Positions 9,446 through 20,452 of a stretch of DNA of 64,000 nt are shown here, one piece after another. The notes below the pieces were generated by a model. The model ran no database searches, had not been told where the DNA came from, and worked only from the letters and a program-made list of their open reading frames with translations. Within the stretch, counting starts at the first letter, position 1, and each line of letters begins with the position of its first letter. The stretch spans positions 1,614,001 through 1,678,000 of the forward strand of contig NC_087062.1 of assembly GCF_963678635.1 (NCBI RefSeq), read 5' to 3'. The DNA is from Symsagittifera roscoffensis (lineage: Eukaryota; Xenacoelomorpha; Acoela; Convolutidae). The position numbers and the translations under genes are program-made.

Positions 9446-10404
9446 CTCAATCTCCCTTCACACTCGTCGAGTTTGTCAAGGACTTCATGCATCAGTGGTC
9501 GGTTGAGACCTACTTTCAAAATGGACTGGGTTCCATAGCTCTGAGCCACTGTCCAGACTTCTTCCATGAAGGCTACTCTGTCCAATCTACATCCTGTCCT
9601 GTTTTCATGGTCTCGGTGATGTACCTCCCAAACTTCTTCGGGTAATGTTCCCAAGAAGGGTACTCTGGCAGCGCCTTCTATCCTTCTTCTCCTTGATTCC
9701 AAGAGGAGTCTTTGTTCATTGTCTTTAGAATTGTCCGGCAAATTTCGTTTCATTTCCGCAAAAGCAGACGGAGGTTCCAGTGTCGAAGTACCTTCGTTTG
9801 CTAGTTCAGTCGTTTCCAACGCGTCTGCGTTGTTTTCAAAGTCACTGAATAAATTGAAATCCAGGCTGGATATTCCTCCTGTCGATGCTTTATCGTCCTC
9901 CATCTCTGCTTGATCGGGATCCTCTTGCATAGGCTCCTCCGATCGACGGCTTCCTCCCTGCTCATCATCTCCTCCTGATGTATCTCTCGAATTTGGGGGT
10001 CCTTGCATTTCAGTCTTGGCCCCTCCCGGAAATTTCGGTATGATTAGCCGGCCAGCTGATTTATCTTCCTCTTCTCCATGGATCACTTTGATTTCCTCAT
10101 TGCCGAAAGGTGCCAGGAAGGTTCTCGTCTGCAACGTTCCTCCCACTGTTAACCCCGGTTTCACACTAGTCAAAATCAGGGAGGCCTCAGGTAATTCGGA
10201 TCTGCCCCTCAACCTCATAGGCGCTAGGTTTAATTCAGTCCATTCCGTGTCAAACGCTCCAGGCTTCGGAGTCGCGGCATTGCCTATGCGCCTCCTCGTG
10301 GCTTGATCCGTATAAGAAAATCGCGTATACTGTAACACTGCGGCATTCCTGCCCACAAAACACGGATCCATCGTTTCCGAGAATTTTGCTACCAATGGTC
10401 TCAA
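9439..10404 (-). pseudogene. ORF2 segment with acidic low-complexity middle
   Basis: A 321-residue frame. Residues about 1-115 are ordered and hydrophobic in places, about 115-215 are Glu/Asp/Ser-rich and probably disordered, and the rest is helical with an RRRRIEG run. It overlaps the previous frame (10250-10993) in another phase, so a frameshift near 10390 splits what is continuous in copy C (41577-42393, itself broken). No domain recognised. Confidence 0.6.
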
Positions 10405-10993
10405 ATGCTCTCAATCTAGGAGTTTGTACTACGGAGAATGCTCCGAGCAACATTCTTCTTATCAGAGGGAATTCAGGGATTTCCTCTGGCAGCTTCCCGT
10501 AATCACCCCAGTCTTTCGTTTCTTCTCTCACCTTGTGGTATGCCGCAGTGAGACGAGGAATCCTGGTGATCTCACCATTTGTTTTGTCGTAGGGCCTTAG
10601 ATTCCAGAGCTTCGGAAATACCTCAATATGCCCTCTCTCTACTTCTCCCATACAATCACGGAAGTGATCATCAAAGTTGACGTCCGTCATTTCTGGCTCT
10701 GCGATCTTTCCAAACAACAGATCTTCGCTCATGAGTTCTCGCAACACATGCTGCTCACACCAGTTCAGCACACTCCCGTCCACTTCTGAAATGATGTTCA
10801 TGTGCAGCACCGACCTCCTGTACGCTTCCAACTTAACATCAGGGAACGCAAACGTGACCGCTGGTCCATATATCACTTTCACAAACTCCGTGGCTCCTCT
10901 GATCAACGCTAAGGGATCGGTCCTCATAGCTAAGCTTAGATCAGTTTGCAGAGACATGTCGTCCCACGTCTTCCTCCCTATCAATCGTCTCAT
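10250..10993 (-). pseudogene. ORF2 helical segment
   Basis: 247 residues. The first about 210 are homologous to 41100-41690 of copy C, and the tail after about 10390 is out of frame. Conserved words include WDDMSLQTDLSLA, RTDPLALIRGA and FDDHFRDCMGEVERGH. It is predicted helical, with no catalytic signature visible. Between 10994 and 11194 the same protein continues in broken frames (plus-strand counterpart about 40890-41090). Confidence 0.6.
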
Positions 10994-11194
10994 CCTTTCC
11001 TGTTCAAAAGCGATTCTGATGCAGGAGCTACTGGATAAGAGTATGTCTCAGATCTCTTATCTTATTCCACGAATCCGTGGCTTTCTTCACATCGAATCTC
11101 CTCACATTCTCTCTCATCTGCTCTGAGTAACGTGTCAGGTTCATCAGTCCTCCCAAGTTTCCATGTGTTATTGCAATCAATGTTAGAAGTCCAT

Positions 11195-11952
11195 CTAACC
11201 GCAAGTACTGAACTCCTTCGTGAGCAGTACCACTGGTCCTTTCACGAAGTTCTCTGCTCCAAACGTCACGAACAAAGCTAGTAGTTCAACGATTGATACT
11301 TCCACTACCGCTTGGAGGAATTCTTTTATCAAGTATCGAGAGAGTTTTGGGTAGACTTTTGCCAAGAAGGACGCGGTCCATCCGGCTCCCAGCCCTTCCA
11401 GAATGCTATTAGTCCTTTCAAAGCCTTCTTCTCCCTTCACCTTCTGAGTCCAGAAAGTTTCCGGGTTAACTTGGCACACTCTGTTTACAAACTCGGCTGC
11501 CTTCTCCTCGGTATTTTCAGCCAGGTTCACCTCTTTCACAAGGTAGGCGTGGGTCTTCCTGATCATCACTGGGCCCTGCTCAAAAGCATCCGCACCCAAT
11601 GCCGCTACTCGAGAAGTTAGGTGTAGCACTGGTTAGCTTCTGGCTTGGTTCTCAAAACCATCGCCTCCAAGTGAGCTCTGGTATCCTTGGAGTTGTTCCT
11701 TCTCTCTCCTTCCTCCTTTATTTCCATTCCTCGGAACCATAAGTCATTCGACATCGCCACAATTACTCGATGGTCGTCGTCTATTCCTGGCTTCAACTTG
11801 AGCTGTCGACCGAAGAATTTGGACAGTTCCAACCCCAGCACCTCGTCCAATACTAGCATGTATAGTGAGTGGTCCTTGAATCCTCTCATTGCGTTCAAGA
11901 TATCCGACCACACCGCCGGTAGTTCGGCCCTGAGTGGTCTCAGTTTCTCCAT
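11195..11952 (-). pseudogene. ORF2 segments between the SGNH part and the helical part
   Basis: Two frames (11617-11952 and 11195-11629) offset by an indel near 11625. The first contains the words LVLDEVLGLELSKF and DDDHRVIVAMSNDLWFRG. The second contains FWTQKVKGEEGFERT and LGAGWTASFLAKVYPKLSRYL. Copy C carries both (40050-40990) with its own breaks. Mixed helix and strand; no known family recognised. Confidence 0.6.
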
Positions 11953-12544
11953 CTCTATCTCGCGATTGGGGGCCGATATGATTACATCTTATTTCCCTTC
12001 CGAGAGTAGAGCCACTAACGCATACACGAACTTTAGTCCATCCGGGAGACGTGCATACCCCGGAGACAGCGCGAACACGGCTCTCGGTTTCATCCACTAC
12101 TTCACCCATCGACTCGAGTATGTCTTTTATCGCTGGCCATACAGCGGCTTCGGCTGTCGTAGGCTCTCTGAGTCTGCTAAGGAAACCCCTACTGTGAAAA
12201 TAGTGATTGATGCCAGCAAACACAATTGTGATTGGGTTCACCTCTGTCTGTCTTTGTACCCCGATCGCCATTGACACGGATTGCATTAGATCCAGATCGA
12301 ACGCCGCCAACATTATAACATCCGGCCAAAACAGAGACTTGGAAGTTTGTACGAAATCTGAATTCGCTACTGTCATAATCTTGGCCTTCCTCATTTCCGC
12401 CTTGTCATACGCGGCAAAGATGGTCTCATCTTTCTTTATCGCTTTCAACCCGTCGTATCTTTGGACATCACCTTCCTGATTCACTTGCTTCGGGTATACT
12501 CTTTCTTTCACATGACCTGGGGGTGTTTTCAGCTGCCTGTCCAA
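11744..12544 (-). pseudogene. ORF2 segment with a second SGNH-like GxN block
   Basis: 266 residues, the first about 140 in the correct phase. Residues about 40-115 run through a hydrophobic strand (FWPDVIMLAAFDLDL), then ITIVFAGINHYFHSRG. The latter looks like block III (G-x-N) of an SGNH hydrolase after a hydrophobic strand. A block I serine is not obvious. After about residue 145 the frame is shifted and reads nonsense. The plus-strand counterpart is 39466-39990. Calling it a second esterase-like domain is speculative. Confidence 0.45.
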
Positions 12545-13232
12545 TCGGCACCCTCGTAATCAGAAATCTTCCAGGTCTCTCTTCTCGATTTCCCTCATCG
12601 TGATTCAGTTTCACGTCCTGAAACGGTCTTGCATTCACTGGGCCCGTTATGTTATTAGAGGGCAGTCCCTCTAGGTCGGAAAACCTCAAAACAGTTGCAG
12701 AGCTGAAGTTTACGCCAGCTTCTATCAACCAGTCCACTCCTGTTATCGAGTACAATCCGCTGACCGATAACCTTGCTCCGTTCAGCATCTTCATGGCATC
12801 CGCTGCGAAGCTCTCCGTCTGAAGGTTCAATTTCATCAGGTCATCCTTGTATATGTGCCATGGAAAAGGTATTGGCCTCGACCACATTAGAGAGCTCCTG
12901 TTTGGACGTCGCTCCTCTCGACTGGTGCTCGTTGTCTCAGATCTCGTATCCGATCTAGAGGTACTGGTCGTTTCCGCTGTCGAGTTGACAGGCCCTAATC
13001 TTCGTCTAGGATTAATGGTCTTACTCATGGGCGCTTCTCCCAATCGATTTCGTACATCTTTTCTGTGCCCGGGTTCGCTGGAGCTTTGCGGCTTATAGAT
13101 GGTCACGGCTGGGACTGCTCCCAAGCGTGTTTTCAGGTTAGGAGGCACAGCGGTGGTAATTGTCGGTTCTTTGGATGCTTCCTCTTCCTTCAGCACTCCC
13201 GTGTCGAAGAGTTCTACTTCCAATTCATCCAA
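12468..13232 (-). pseudogene. ORF2 segment downstream of the SGNH domain
   Basis: 254 residues following the SGNH His block. Residues 1-110 are Pro/Ser/Thr/Arg-rich and likely disordered (RSDTRSETTSTSREERRP). Residues about 115-230 form an ordered stretch with words IPFPWHIYKDDLMKLNLQT and VSGLYSITGVDWLI. Copy B keeps the same protein intact in 51561-52559. No catalytic motif seen. Confidence 0.6.
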
Positions 13233-13283
13233 TCGCTCTTAGAAGACTCTGTTCAACCAAGCCTGTCCTTCTATGCTATCAAA

Positions 13284-14285
13284 GTGGATTCCGTCAGTAG
13301 TCAGCCTGGCCTAATCCGTAGCCCTCAGCTCATGTTCGATATCCATAAGGATCATCCTTCCGGCATTCTGACTTGCAAGATTCCTCAGGATGTTGTTCCA
13401 CCTGATTACTCCCTCGTTGTGCCTTCTCCCTGCTGCAGTCAATGTCCTCGTGCTGAATTTTTGCCAGAGGTTAGTGAACAAGCACACCATCATTGATTCC
13501 CATAGTGCTTCTTCCTCATCTGAGCTTCTCGAGATATTATTTGTCCCAACTAGGATCGTTACATTAGGGATTCTCCCTGAGTTCATCAACTGCACCATCC
13601 GAAATAACTGGGCTATCGTCGCGCCTCTAAAAGCCATCACCGTCGTGATCCAGGAGGTCCTCAAGTTTGAGAGCACTCTGACCAAGCTGTCTCCCAGTAT
13701 CAGATGTGACGTCCCCAGTGGTGGTTGCTGCAGGTTTACTGCCGTGTTCCAGGTCGCTCGATTGAAGCAAGCTCTCGGATCCGCCTCCGGAACTCCCGTG
13801 ACATTATACTTCAACTGATTATTCTTTTGTATATCCATTACCCGTGACACTTTTTTAGCCGGCATCTTTCGTATCTTCCTGTCTGGGACCTTTGAGCTCC
13901 CTATTGGTAGCGTTGCATCGCTAACTCCCCCTTTGGTCATTACGTCTTGGGAGAGCCGCACTCTGCCCGTATGGTCGATCGTTCCATAGGGTGCAGTCAC
14001 CCCGGAACCTGGCGCATTCCTATTGGCGACTAGTCGTCCAGCTGTCTCTATCAGCTTCCTCACCGTTTGCTCCACGACTGGGTCACCCAAGGTATCACTC
14101 GGGTCCGGGATTGTCACTCGACCTGTTGTAGCTGGGAGTTGCGTCTCCGTCGTTTGACTCATTTCTCGAGGTGTTAAGAGCCCCATTGGGGACTGCCCAT
14201 GAGGAATACTCCTTGCATTTATAATTTTTTCCACGGCTGTTGTCAATGTCAACCGCTCCGATTTCTCCTTATAGTCCCGCCTCAA
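13284..14285 (-). pseudogene. SGNH (GDSL) hydrolase domain of ORF2, copy A
   Basis: After a disordered region the frame shows HLILGDSLVRVL (block I, nucleophile Ser), a Gly-containing block II (AFRGATIAQL) and VGTNNIS (block III, Gly and Asn). The block V DGIHF His lies at 13284-13286, just past a TAG (about 13312) that replaces the CAG/Gln of copies B and C. The S, G, N and H signature is therefore all present, interrupted by a single nonsense codon. SGNH enzymes are esterases, lipases or acetyl-hydrolases; the substrate here is unknown. Esterase domains are known in the ORF1 of CR1 LINEs, but not, as far as I know, as a standard part of Ty3/gypsy elements. Confidence 0.75.
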
Positions 14286-14303
14286 GCGCTCAATTTCTTC
14301 ACC

Positions 14304-14993
14304 CTACTTTTTGTTGCAGTCTTGAAACAATCTCTTCCGCATGTATTTATCTTCCTCCGTACTGAGCATGGTATTAGTCATCTCATCCAGCTCCTTTCTG
14401 GTCTTTTCCAGCTCGTCTTTTATCCCATCTAGATCTTGCATGGTTCGGTTCGTTTGAACCCCTTGTTCTACTTTCGCCCTATTTGGTGGCACAGCTGCTC
14501 TCAGTGGTGAACTAGACGAGGCAGCCTCGCTGTTCATCTCTTGATGCATTCTCCTCATCCCAGGCTTGGGCTTGGAGGTTAAAGGCATTTCACCTGGTTG
14601 ATAAGTCCTAGAACTTCCCAATCCAGGCTCGTTCGCCAAGTCACTCCCTGAGAGAGCCCCGTTTCTCCACCTCATCACTCTCATGTTCGGGCGGTCTAGT
14701 ACTCCCCTCTCTCCGCATGCTGCCATCAATAGGACTTCCGTGGGGCGGTCCTCACGGTTGTTATGCCCCAAGATGTTTATCAAGGCGGTCAGCAACATGA
14801 CTACCTCTGGGTCCTCCAGAGCGAAGTCTCGATCCATCAGCCGACGATAGATCGCATCTACCATTGGTCCTACATATGCCTCTGCCAGGTCCATCAATTC
14901 ATCCAAGTTGAAGTTATCCATTTTCTTTTCAGGTTCGATTCTATTTGATTTATTGATTTGACTCAAGTGAGTAATTAAATGATCAATCTGCAT
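14304..14993 (-). pseudogene. ORF2 N-terminal segment, copy A
   Basis: 229 residues. The likely start is the Met of MDNFNLDEL (14919-14921), because copies B and C share the protein from there and differ before it. Residues about 10-60 form a helical module rich in Leu and acidic residues. A Ser-rich link follows, then a coiled coil (LEKTRKELDEMTNTMLST). It stops at TAG (14304-14306) where copy B reads on through a GEEIERL word, so the two frames were once one. Confidence 0.7.
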
Positions 14994-15302
14994 CTAAAAA
15001 AGAGGTCACGAATATCACACTTGCCCGTTTCACCTTAACTTCTAGTTAAAATTTATTTAAAACATTCTAATAAAAAGATTTTGATCCTAAAATTTATTAA
15101 AATCAATCGGTCTCTAAAATTTTGGAATTCGAACTAAGATTGGACAGTCCAAACTTTGGATCTAATCCTAAATTCGTTATTCAGTTGTTCGTGGTCACCA
15201 ACTCTTTCTTACCCAGGATCTTAATAACGTATCACATAACATAACACACATATCACACACTTCACACTTTAGTCTGACACCCTCTTTGCATACCACCTTA
15301 AC
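14994..15302 (-). other. Untranslated gap between pol and ORF2, copy A
   Basis: AT-rich and without an open frame, with ATAACATAACAC-like runs at about 15230-15270. It contains TTCGTGGTCACCA (15188-15200), whose complement recurs in the gag leader of the family. It separates the pol stop from the ORF2 start in all three copies at similar length, so it is probably where ORF2 expression is arranged (splice acceptor, internal promoter or entry site). No splice site can be proven. Confidence 0.6.
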
Positions 15303-15774
15303 TCAGCCTATACTTAAGTAATATTTCTTCTGTAAGTATACTTGTATATTGGTATCAGAGAAGATTACGTGTATGAGCGCGTACAGTTCCCGAGGATGCA
15401 GTCGTCCTCTGTTCGGATCGTACACTAGAAGCGAAAGCTCCTTCACATCCCTTTCCACGAGGAAGTCTCTCAATCTCGTCAAGGACAAGACTAGGTTTTC
15501 CGGGTTCACGTGCCGCTTCTCCGTCGCCCGTGTCACTAAGAAACATAGATATTTTGCCGGTATCTGTGACGCCGCCGGAGGCAAGGCTGCTACGCCCCCT
15601 ATTCCTGGTCGTTGATTCCAAGGGACTTCTATGTTTTTTATTCTCTCCTAAAATCCGCTGCTAACGCTGTCTTAAAACTCATGTCTGCTGTGATCGCTAT
15701 CGCACTTATTCTATCTGTGAGTATGAAATCGCTGTCTGTCAGTATTATGCTACTTGAATATTCAATTGGTAAAT
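15303..15774 (-). pseudogene. Macro-like domain after integrase, copy A
   Basis: The C-terminal 93 residues are in one frame (15303-15584), with words CFLVTRATEKRHV, LSLTRLRD and VYDPNRGRLHPRELYALIHV. The N-terminal part (SAIAITADMSFKTALAADF-like, about 15625-15735) is in another frame. The spacing and words follow macro domains found in some retroelement polyproteins: a hydrophobic strand with Ala-Asp, a second strand of the F-L-V-T-K/R type, then a PR/PNxGxL-like loop. The usual Gly-rich ligand loop is weak. ADP-ribose binding is an inference. Confidence 0.55.
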
Positions 15775-16797
15775 TAAAATATGACTCCTCGTTTCTTAGG
15801 GTCCTCGCCTGTTTCCGCTTCTAAATCTCCTGTCTCTCTTGCTATTCTTAATTTTTTTTTAAATAAATTTTCAGTGTGGGTAAGTCCTACCCCCACTCCC
15901 CGGACGAAAATATCCATCGGCGTCCCCGTCGATTGCATACCGGGTATCAAGTCGAGATTATAAGCCGGAATGAGTATTCGCCCCTCCTGGGCAGCCCAGG
16001 AAGGATCTTCTCGTTCGTTTTTCCTGTATTTCATGCTTTCACGATCTACATCTTGAATCGTGACACTGGTCTCCTTTGGGTCCGACGCCATTTCGTTCAG
16101 CCATTCCAAGATACGCAGATTCGTCAAGTCTTGTTCATATGACTGCTGTTGCTCGTCGTCGAATTCTACCTCGGGTTTCGACCGGTCATCGACCCACTCA
16201 TCGTCGTGATCATCGACTATGTCATTGTCCTGTGACACAGTTATTTCTTCTAGACCCACTACTTCTTCCCCTATCTTCTTAAGGTCTATCCTGTCCACCA
16301 CAAAATGGTCGCCGTAAGGGTTATATCTTTTTCTGGGTCTTGTCCTGTCATTCTGTCGAGTCTGTATCGTGAACGGAAGATCCGGTTCCAAGTTCTTGGG
16401 AACCTCCCTTTGTTCAGGTTCTTGCCAGTCTTCTTCGGCGTAGGGTAAAGTTTCATCGTCTGCTTCAATGACCTCATTTGGATCCAGGTCCAGTGGTGTA
16501 CTCGTTCCTTCCTCTTTGACTTCCTTTCCATCGTTCTTTTCCCTGGTGCCCTTCTCGTTGACCTCACAAGCAGGGTCCATCATTAGATAATCCCCCTCTT
16601 CCATGTCTGCAGGTATACACCAGTCTACTGTCGATGGATTTTGTGGCTTAATGTTTTCGTAAAGAGCGTCTCGGCCAGTCTATAGAAGCGTCCCTCCTGG
16701 TGCACCTCCGTAATCATGAAGGGTCCCCTCCCCTTTTTTAGGAGCTTTTTCATTCCTTTCAGTGGTATGACGTTCTGAAAAACCCATTCGTAGTCCC
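15775..16797 (-). pseudogene. Integrase C-terminal tail, copy A
   Basis: Includes the 276-residue frame 15774-16604, an acidic tail with DDETLPYAEEDWQ, DDHDDEWVDDR and an EQQQSYEQDL word. A broken upstream part at about 16605-16797 corresponds to the GPF module in copy B. The tail links integrase to the macro-like domain. A frame of similar composition exists in copies B and C. Confidence 0.65.
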
Positions 16798-17463
16798 CTA
16801 CCGAATAAGTTTTTGCACCAGCAGCTTTCTTGTAAAATTTTTCCTCGGCCTTGCCTGTGCTTGCTGAGTATTTCGTCTACAATGTCGTGGAGTGAGTGTG
16901 CGCCTCATGAGCTTTTTCGTTAGTTCTCCCACGAAAGCTGTTCCGTTATCCGATTGAAACGTCATCGGACAACCAAGTCTCGTTATCCACGTATTGATTA
17001 GATGATCGCACGTCTCTTCTGCTGAGGCAGCTATGCAGGGCTCGGCCTCTGCATACATCGTGAAGTGGTCTATCATGACCAAGAACTGATTATAGCCACT
17101 GTCTGTCGTACATATTTTCTGGTGGTCAATCTGCACCACCTCATTGAATTCAGATGACTCGATCGAGTGCAAGGGAAACCGCAGTTTCCTTGGATCCTTG
17201 ACCTGTTGGCATGACAGACATGCTGTTACCCACTTCTCGCATGCCTTTTTCATTCAAGGCCACTCAAAGTGCTTCAGGATCATCTGATATACTTTGTCGA
17301 TCCCCTGATGGCCCATATGATCATGCGACCTGAATAATAGTTCTGTCTGATAGAGTTGCGGCAACACTATCGCGTTATACTTGTATAGGACTTTGTCTTC
17401 ATCTCTTCTCTTGCAAGCCACAATCCCGTCCTTGTTCAAATATAACCTTCCCTCTTTCTGCAT
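16798..17463 (-). pseudogene. Integrase zinc and catalytic core, copy A
   Basis: Frames 17254-17463 and 16798-17253 are contiguous but separated by a TGA at the WP-GMKK word. Visible: an H-x-H-x-x-H cluster (SHDHMGHQG), then ACLSCQQ giving the HHCC finger, the first catalytic Asp in VVQIDHQ and the second in FQSDNGTAF. The Glu (GLVER in copies B and C) is lost, because about 230 bases downstream of KKLMRR are deleted and the frame jumps straight to the RRNTQQAQAR word. Confidence 0.8.
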
Positions 17464-18810
17464 GAAATATTGTCGCAGAATGCGGTAACTGTCTTCCTCG
17501 AGGTCTCCTTTGTCCGGAGAACCATTTTCACAGGTTGCTTGTCATGCGGTAATTTCTCTGCGCTCCTAGAAGATCCGAGAGTCTGTATCTCGCCTTCAAG
17601 TACGTCTTCATGACCCTCATCTGACTATTCAGCTCATTGGGCTGATGCGTATCTTCTTCGATCTTAACGCACCAAATCTTTGCCAATGGCTGTGTTTCCT
17701 GTTCGAATGGCTGAAGATCAGTCCTGGCTACCTCTTTTTGTGGCAGCAGACTCATCGAACGTTTCGCTTCCGCTAATTTGTCCAGATCATCCGCTGCGTT
17801 ATCAAAGACTCTATCACCTGGTATGAGGTAGCGGTCACTGTCAAGGTCCTGGTATATCTCTCTATCCAGATCCCTTGCTCGAGTTTCCACTATTAGTGCG
17901 TGGATTGCTAGTTCTGACAGTTCCGATCCTGAGCTCGGGTTCCTGTCTGAGTAGGTGTCAATTCCTGAGTTTCGGGAATTGTCATCTGTTGAAGAGTCTG
18001 CGACGGAGTTTGCACCATCTCCTGGGTCCGTTCTGTGCTTTCTTCGCATCCATCTGAACTCCCCGGACACAAAACTTTGTTCTCCAGGTCCTGCTTCTCA
18101 TCAGGAACTTTTTCATCTACATCAGACTCCCCGGACAAACTTCCTTTTCCCGGGTATTGATCTTGAATTCGCCGGCTCTTCTCACCGTTCGTCTCCCCGG
18201 AGAAACAATCTTGCACCAGGTTTCGTTCAAACTTTTCACCTTCTTTATCCTGGTCCACAAAGGTAACGGTTTTTTTCTTTTGCGCACCGTTCCCCTGATC
18301 TTTCTGTCCGTAAGAAGTACTGGTTAAAACCTCATGTGGTATTGAGGATACTAGTTGCTGAACTATTGTCCTACAATCCCTCTCGTTCTCTTTGTGTTGT
18401 CGTCTGGACGGCATGATCTTCACTTTCTCACTGACTGTCAGTGATGCCACTGCTGCTGCCCACTCGGGGTCATCTCTGGTCACTTCTCTCTCTAACAATC
18501 CACCCAGCATCCCAATCACTTGCGGTGTGAACTGCACCGTTTTATCCAATAATGAGAGGCTGTTAATGTTCATGCGAGAGAGTTCCTGCTGGACCAGGTT
18601 CGAGCGCAGCAACAGATCCAAGGGCACCGGGTCCTTCTTGGACAGGATCTTTATCTCGGCTGCTTTCTCTACAGGTAATTCAGGATGTCCTGAAATTGGA
18701 TGCCCAGACTTGTCCAACCATCTCGTTAAGGGAAGAGCTTCATTAGTTTCCTTGTCCAGAAACGAGAATCCTTCCTTTATTTCCGCCTGATTGGCTTGCT
18801 TCTGTTCCAA
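17464..18810 (-). pseudogene. Long RNase H-integrase linker, copy A
   Basis: Frames 17908-18810 and 17528-18070 are shifted against each other near 18060. The region is acidic and Gln/Ser-rich. A short word of the type (F/L)SGE(x) occurs several times (CFSGETN, SLSGESD), each followed by charged residues. Such a 500-residue linker between RNase H and integrase is longer than in ordinary gypsy elements. Its role is unknown. Confidence 0.65.
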
Positions 18811-19432
18811 TCTTTCATAGAACTCGGTTTTTTTTTGCTGAGGCTGTCCGTATTCTGGTGTTTGTCACGCATCCTGTGCTCGATTATCATGTGGTAGCCA
18901 TCTAATCTCACTATCCACCTTCCTATATAACTCCGAGTAGATCCATCGAGTATGTCTTCAACCAGGATAACGCCCTGTTGTCTACGCGTAACTTAAAAAA
19001 AGCGCTCCCCAAGTATGCGCGGAACTTTTCCACAAATGTGACTACTGCAAACATTTCTGCTTTTGGTGCAACATATTTCATCTCAGTGTCACTTAACACC
19101 TTACTGCCATATGCAATGGGACGGAGAACGGTTCTCCCATTCCATTCCTGCTCCTGATACAGTATTCCCGAGACAGCTACTACTGATGAGTCTGTGTCAA
19201 GAACATACATGTCCTTTTCAGTAGGCATGCCTAGCACTGGCGCCTCGCACAGTTCCCGCTTTATGTTCTCAAAGGCCATTTGAGCTTCATCGCTCCTTTC
19301 GAACTTTTTCCTTTTATTGCGCATCAGCTTCTGCATCGGATACACCTTGTCTGCAAATCCTTTTATGAACTGTAAAAGTTGGCAAACCCTAGGAAGCTCA
19401 TGAGCTGTGTGTCTGTTCTTTGAGCCTTTCAT
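18811..19432 (-). pseudogene. RNase H domain, copy A
   Basis: The frame 18923-19432 holds the gypsy-type RNase H pattern: MYVLDTDSSVVAVSGIL (first Asp), the PIAYGSKVLSDTEMKY word, the KAEMFAVVTFVEKFR helix (Glu) and FKLRVDNRALSWL (Asp). It then runs into a frame break near 18923. Upstream lies the RT connection word (YPMQKLMRNK). It overlaps the RT frame by a few bases at 19429-19432, where an in-frame stop replaces a Trp codon region. Confidence 0.8.
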
Positions 19433-20452
19433 GTCAACACAGCTTCTACTGCTTCCGGGTCCGGCCTCCCTTTGTGCCTGTGCACCATTCTTCCCAGGTA
19501 CTTGATTGAATCCCTAAGGATTTCACATTTCGATGGTTTGCACTTCAAGCCTGCTCTTTTCATGCATCCAAAGACCTCATCGAGCCAATCAATGTGGTCT
19601 TCCAGGGTTGGTGTTGCTATGACTACGTCATCCACGTAACACATCACAAGATTCCCGTACTTCTTTGTCACTCTGGTCAAAGCCTGAGCCATCAGTCTTT
19701 GAAAAGTGACCGTTGCGTTGCACAAGCCGAAGGGTATCCTCTTCCACTGGTACAAACCCAACTCACTCGCGAATCCGGTCTTTTCTCTATCCTTCTTCCG
19801 CAGAGGGACCTGCCAGAAGGCAGAACCTAAGTCCAATGTGGCGAAGACTTAGGCATCACCAAGTTTAGAGAGGCTCTCGTCTATTCGCGGTATCGGGTAG
19901 CATCTTTTATCGTTACCGCGTTCAAGTAGCGAAAGTCGCAACAAAACCTAAGCTGCCCCCTTTCTTTTTCGCCATTACTACCCCGCAAGCCCATGGCGAT
20001 TTCGAGGGTTCTATCATGTCGTATTCGAGCAACATTTCTATTTCCGCTCGGCACGCTTCCGATTTATGTAGCGTCATTCGTCTTGCGCCTTCGCTATGGG
20101 GAACGGTGCCTTCCTCAAGTTTGATTTCGTGTTCGACGAAATTACAGCAACCGATATCCGCCTTATGTTTTGAAAATACATTCGCCTTCCGATTTAAAAC
20201 TTCCCATAGTGATTCAAAATCTCCCTCGCCTATTTTCCCTTTTAAGTGTTCTATCTCTGGCAAAACCGGTTTGTCAGACTCTAGTTCATATGACGAGGGG
20301 CGTTCCGGAAAATTCGAGCAGCTCGATAAGCCGTCGCCCGTGTCGGAATTCATTGAAAACAACTTTTGAATAGATTTTGATTCATTAATCCTTTTTAAAA
20401 TTTTATCTTTATTGGCATGATGAGGAAAGTCTTTCACATTATATTTCTTCAA
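19429..20452 (-). pseudogene. Reverse transcriptase, copy A
   Basis: N-terminal frame 19922-20452: PSKSPWACGVVMAKKKGG, the fingers region. Palm frame to 19836: LDLGSAFWQVPL (first catalytic Asp), PFGLCNATVTFQRLM and CYVDDVVIA (YVDD pair, about 19627-19638). The two are separated by stops between 19836 and 19922, including a TAA in place of a Lys codon just before the LDLGS word. The sequence type is Ty3/gypsy. Primer grip and thumb (IKYLGRMV) are present. Confidence 0.85.

Noticed and set aside
3482-14993. ORF2 as an independent DNA virus or Maverick/Polinton insertion
   Set aside because: No protein-primed DNA polymerase, packaging ATPase or capsid motifs, and no terminal inverted repeats around it. 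It sits at the same place relative to pol and the 3' terminus in copies A and C.
15349-15621. Alternative frames over the macro-like domain (15349-15615 plus, 15355-15621 minus; also 36523-36789)
   Set aside because: They overlap the better supported macro-like reading, which is kept in an intact frame in copy B.
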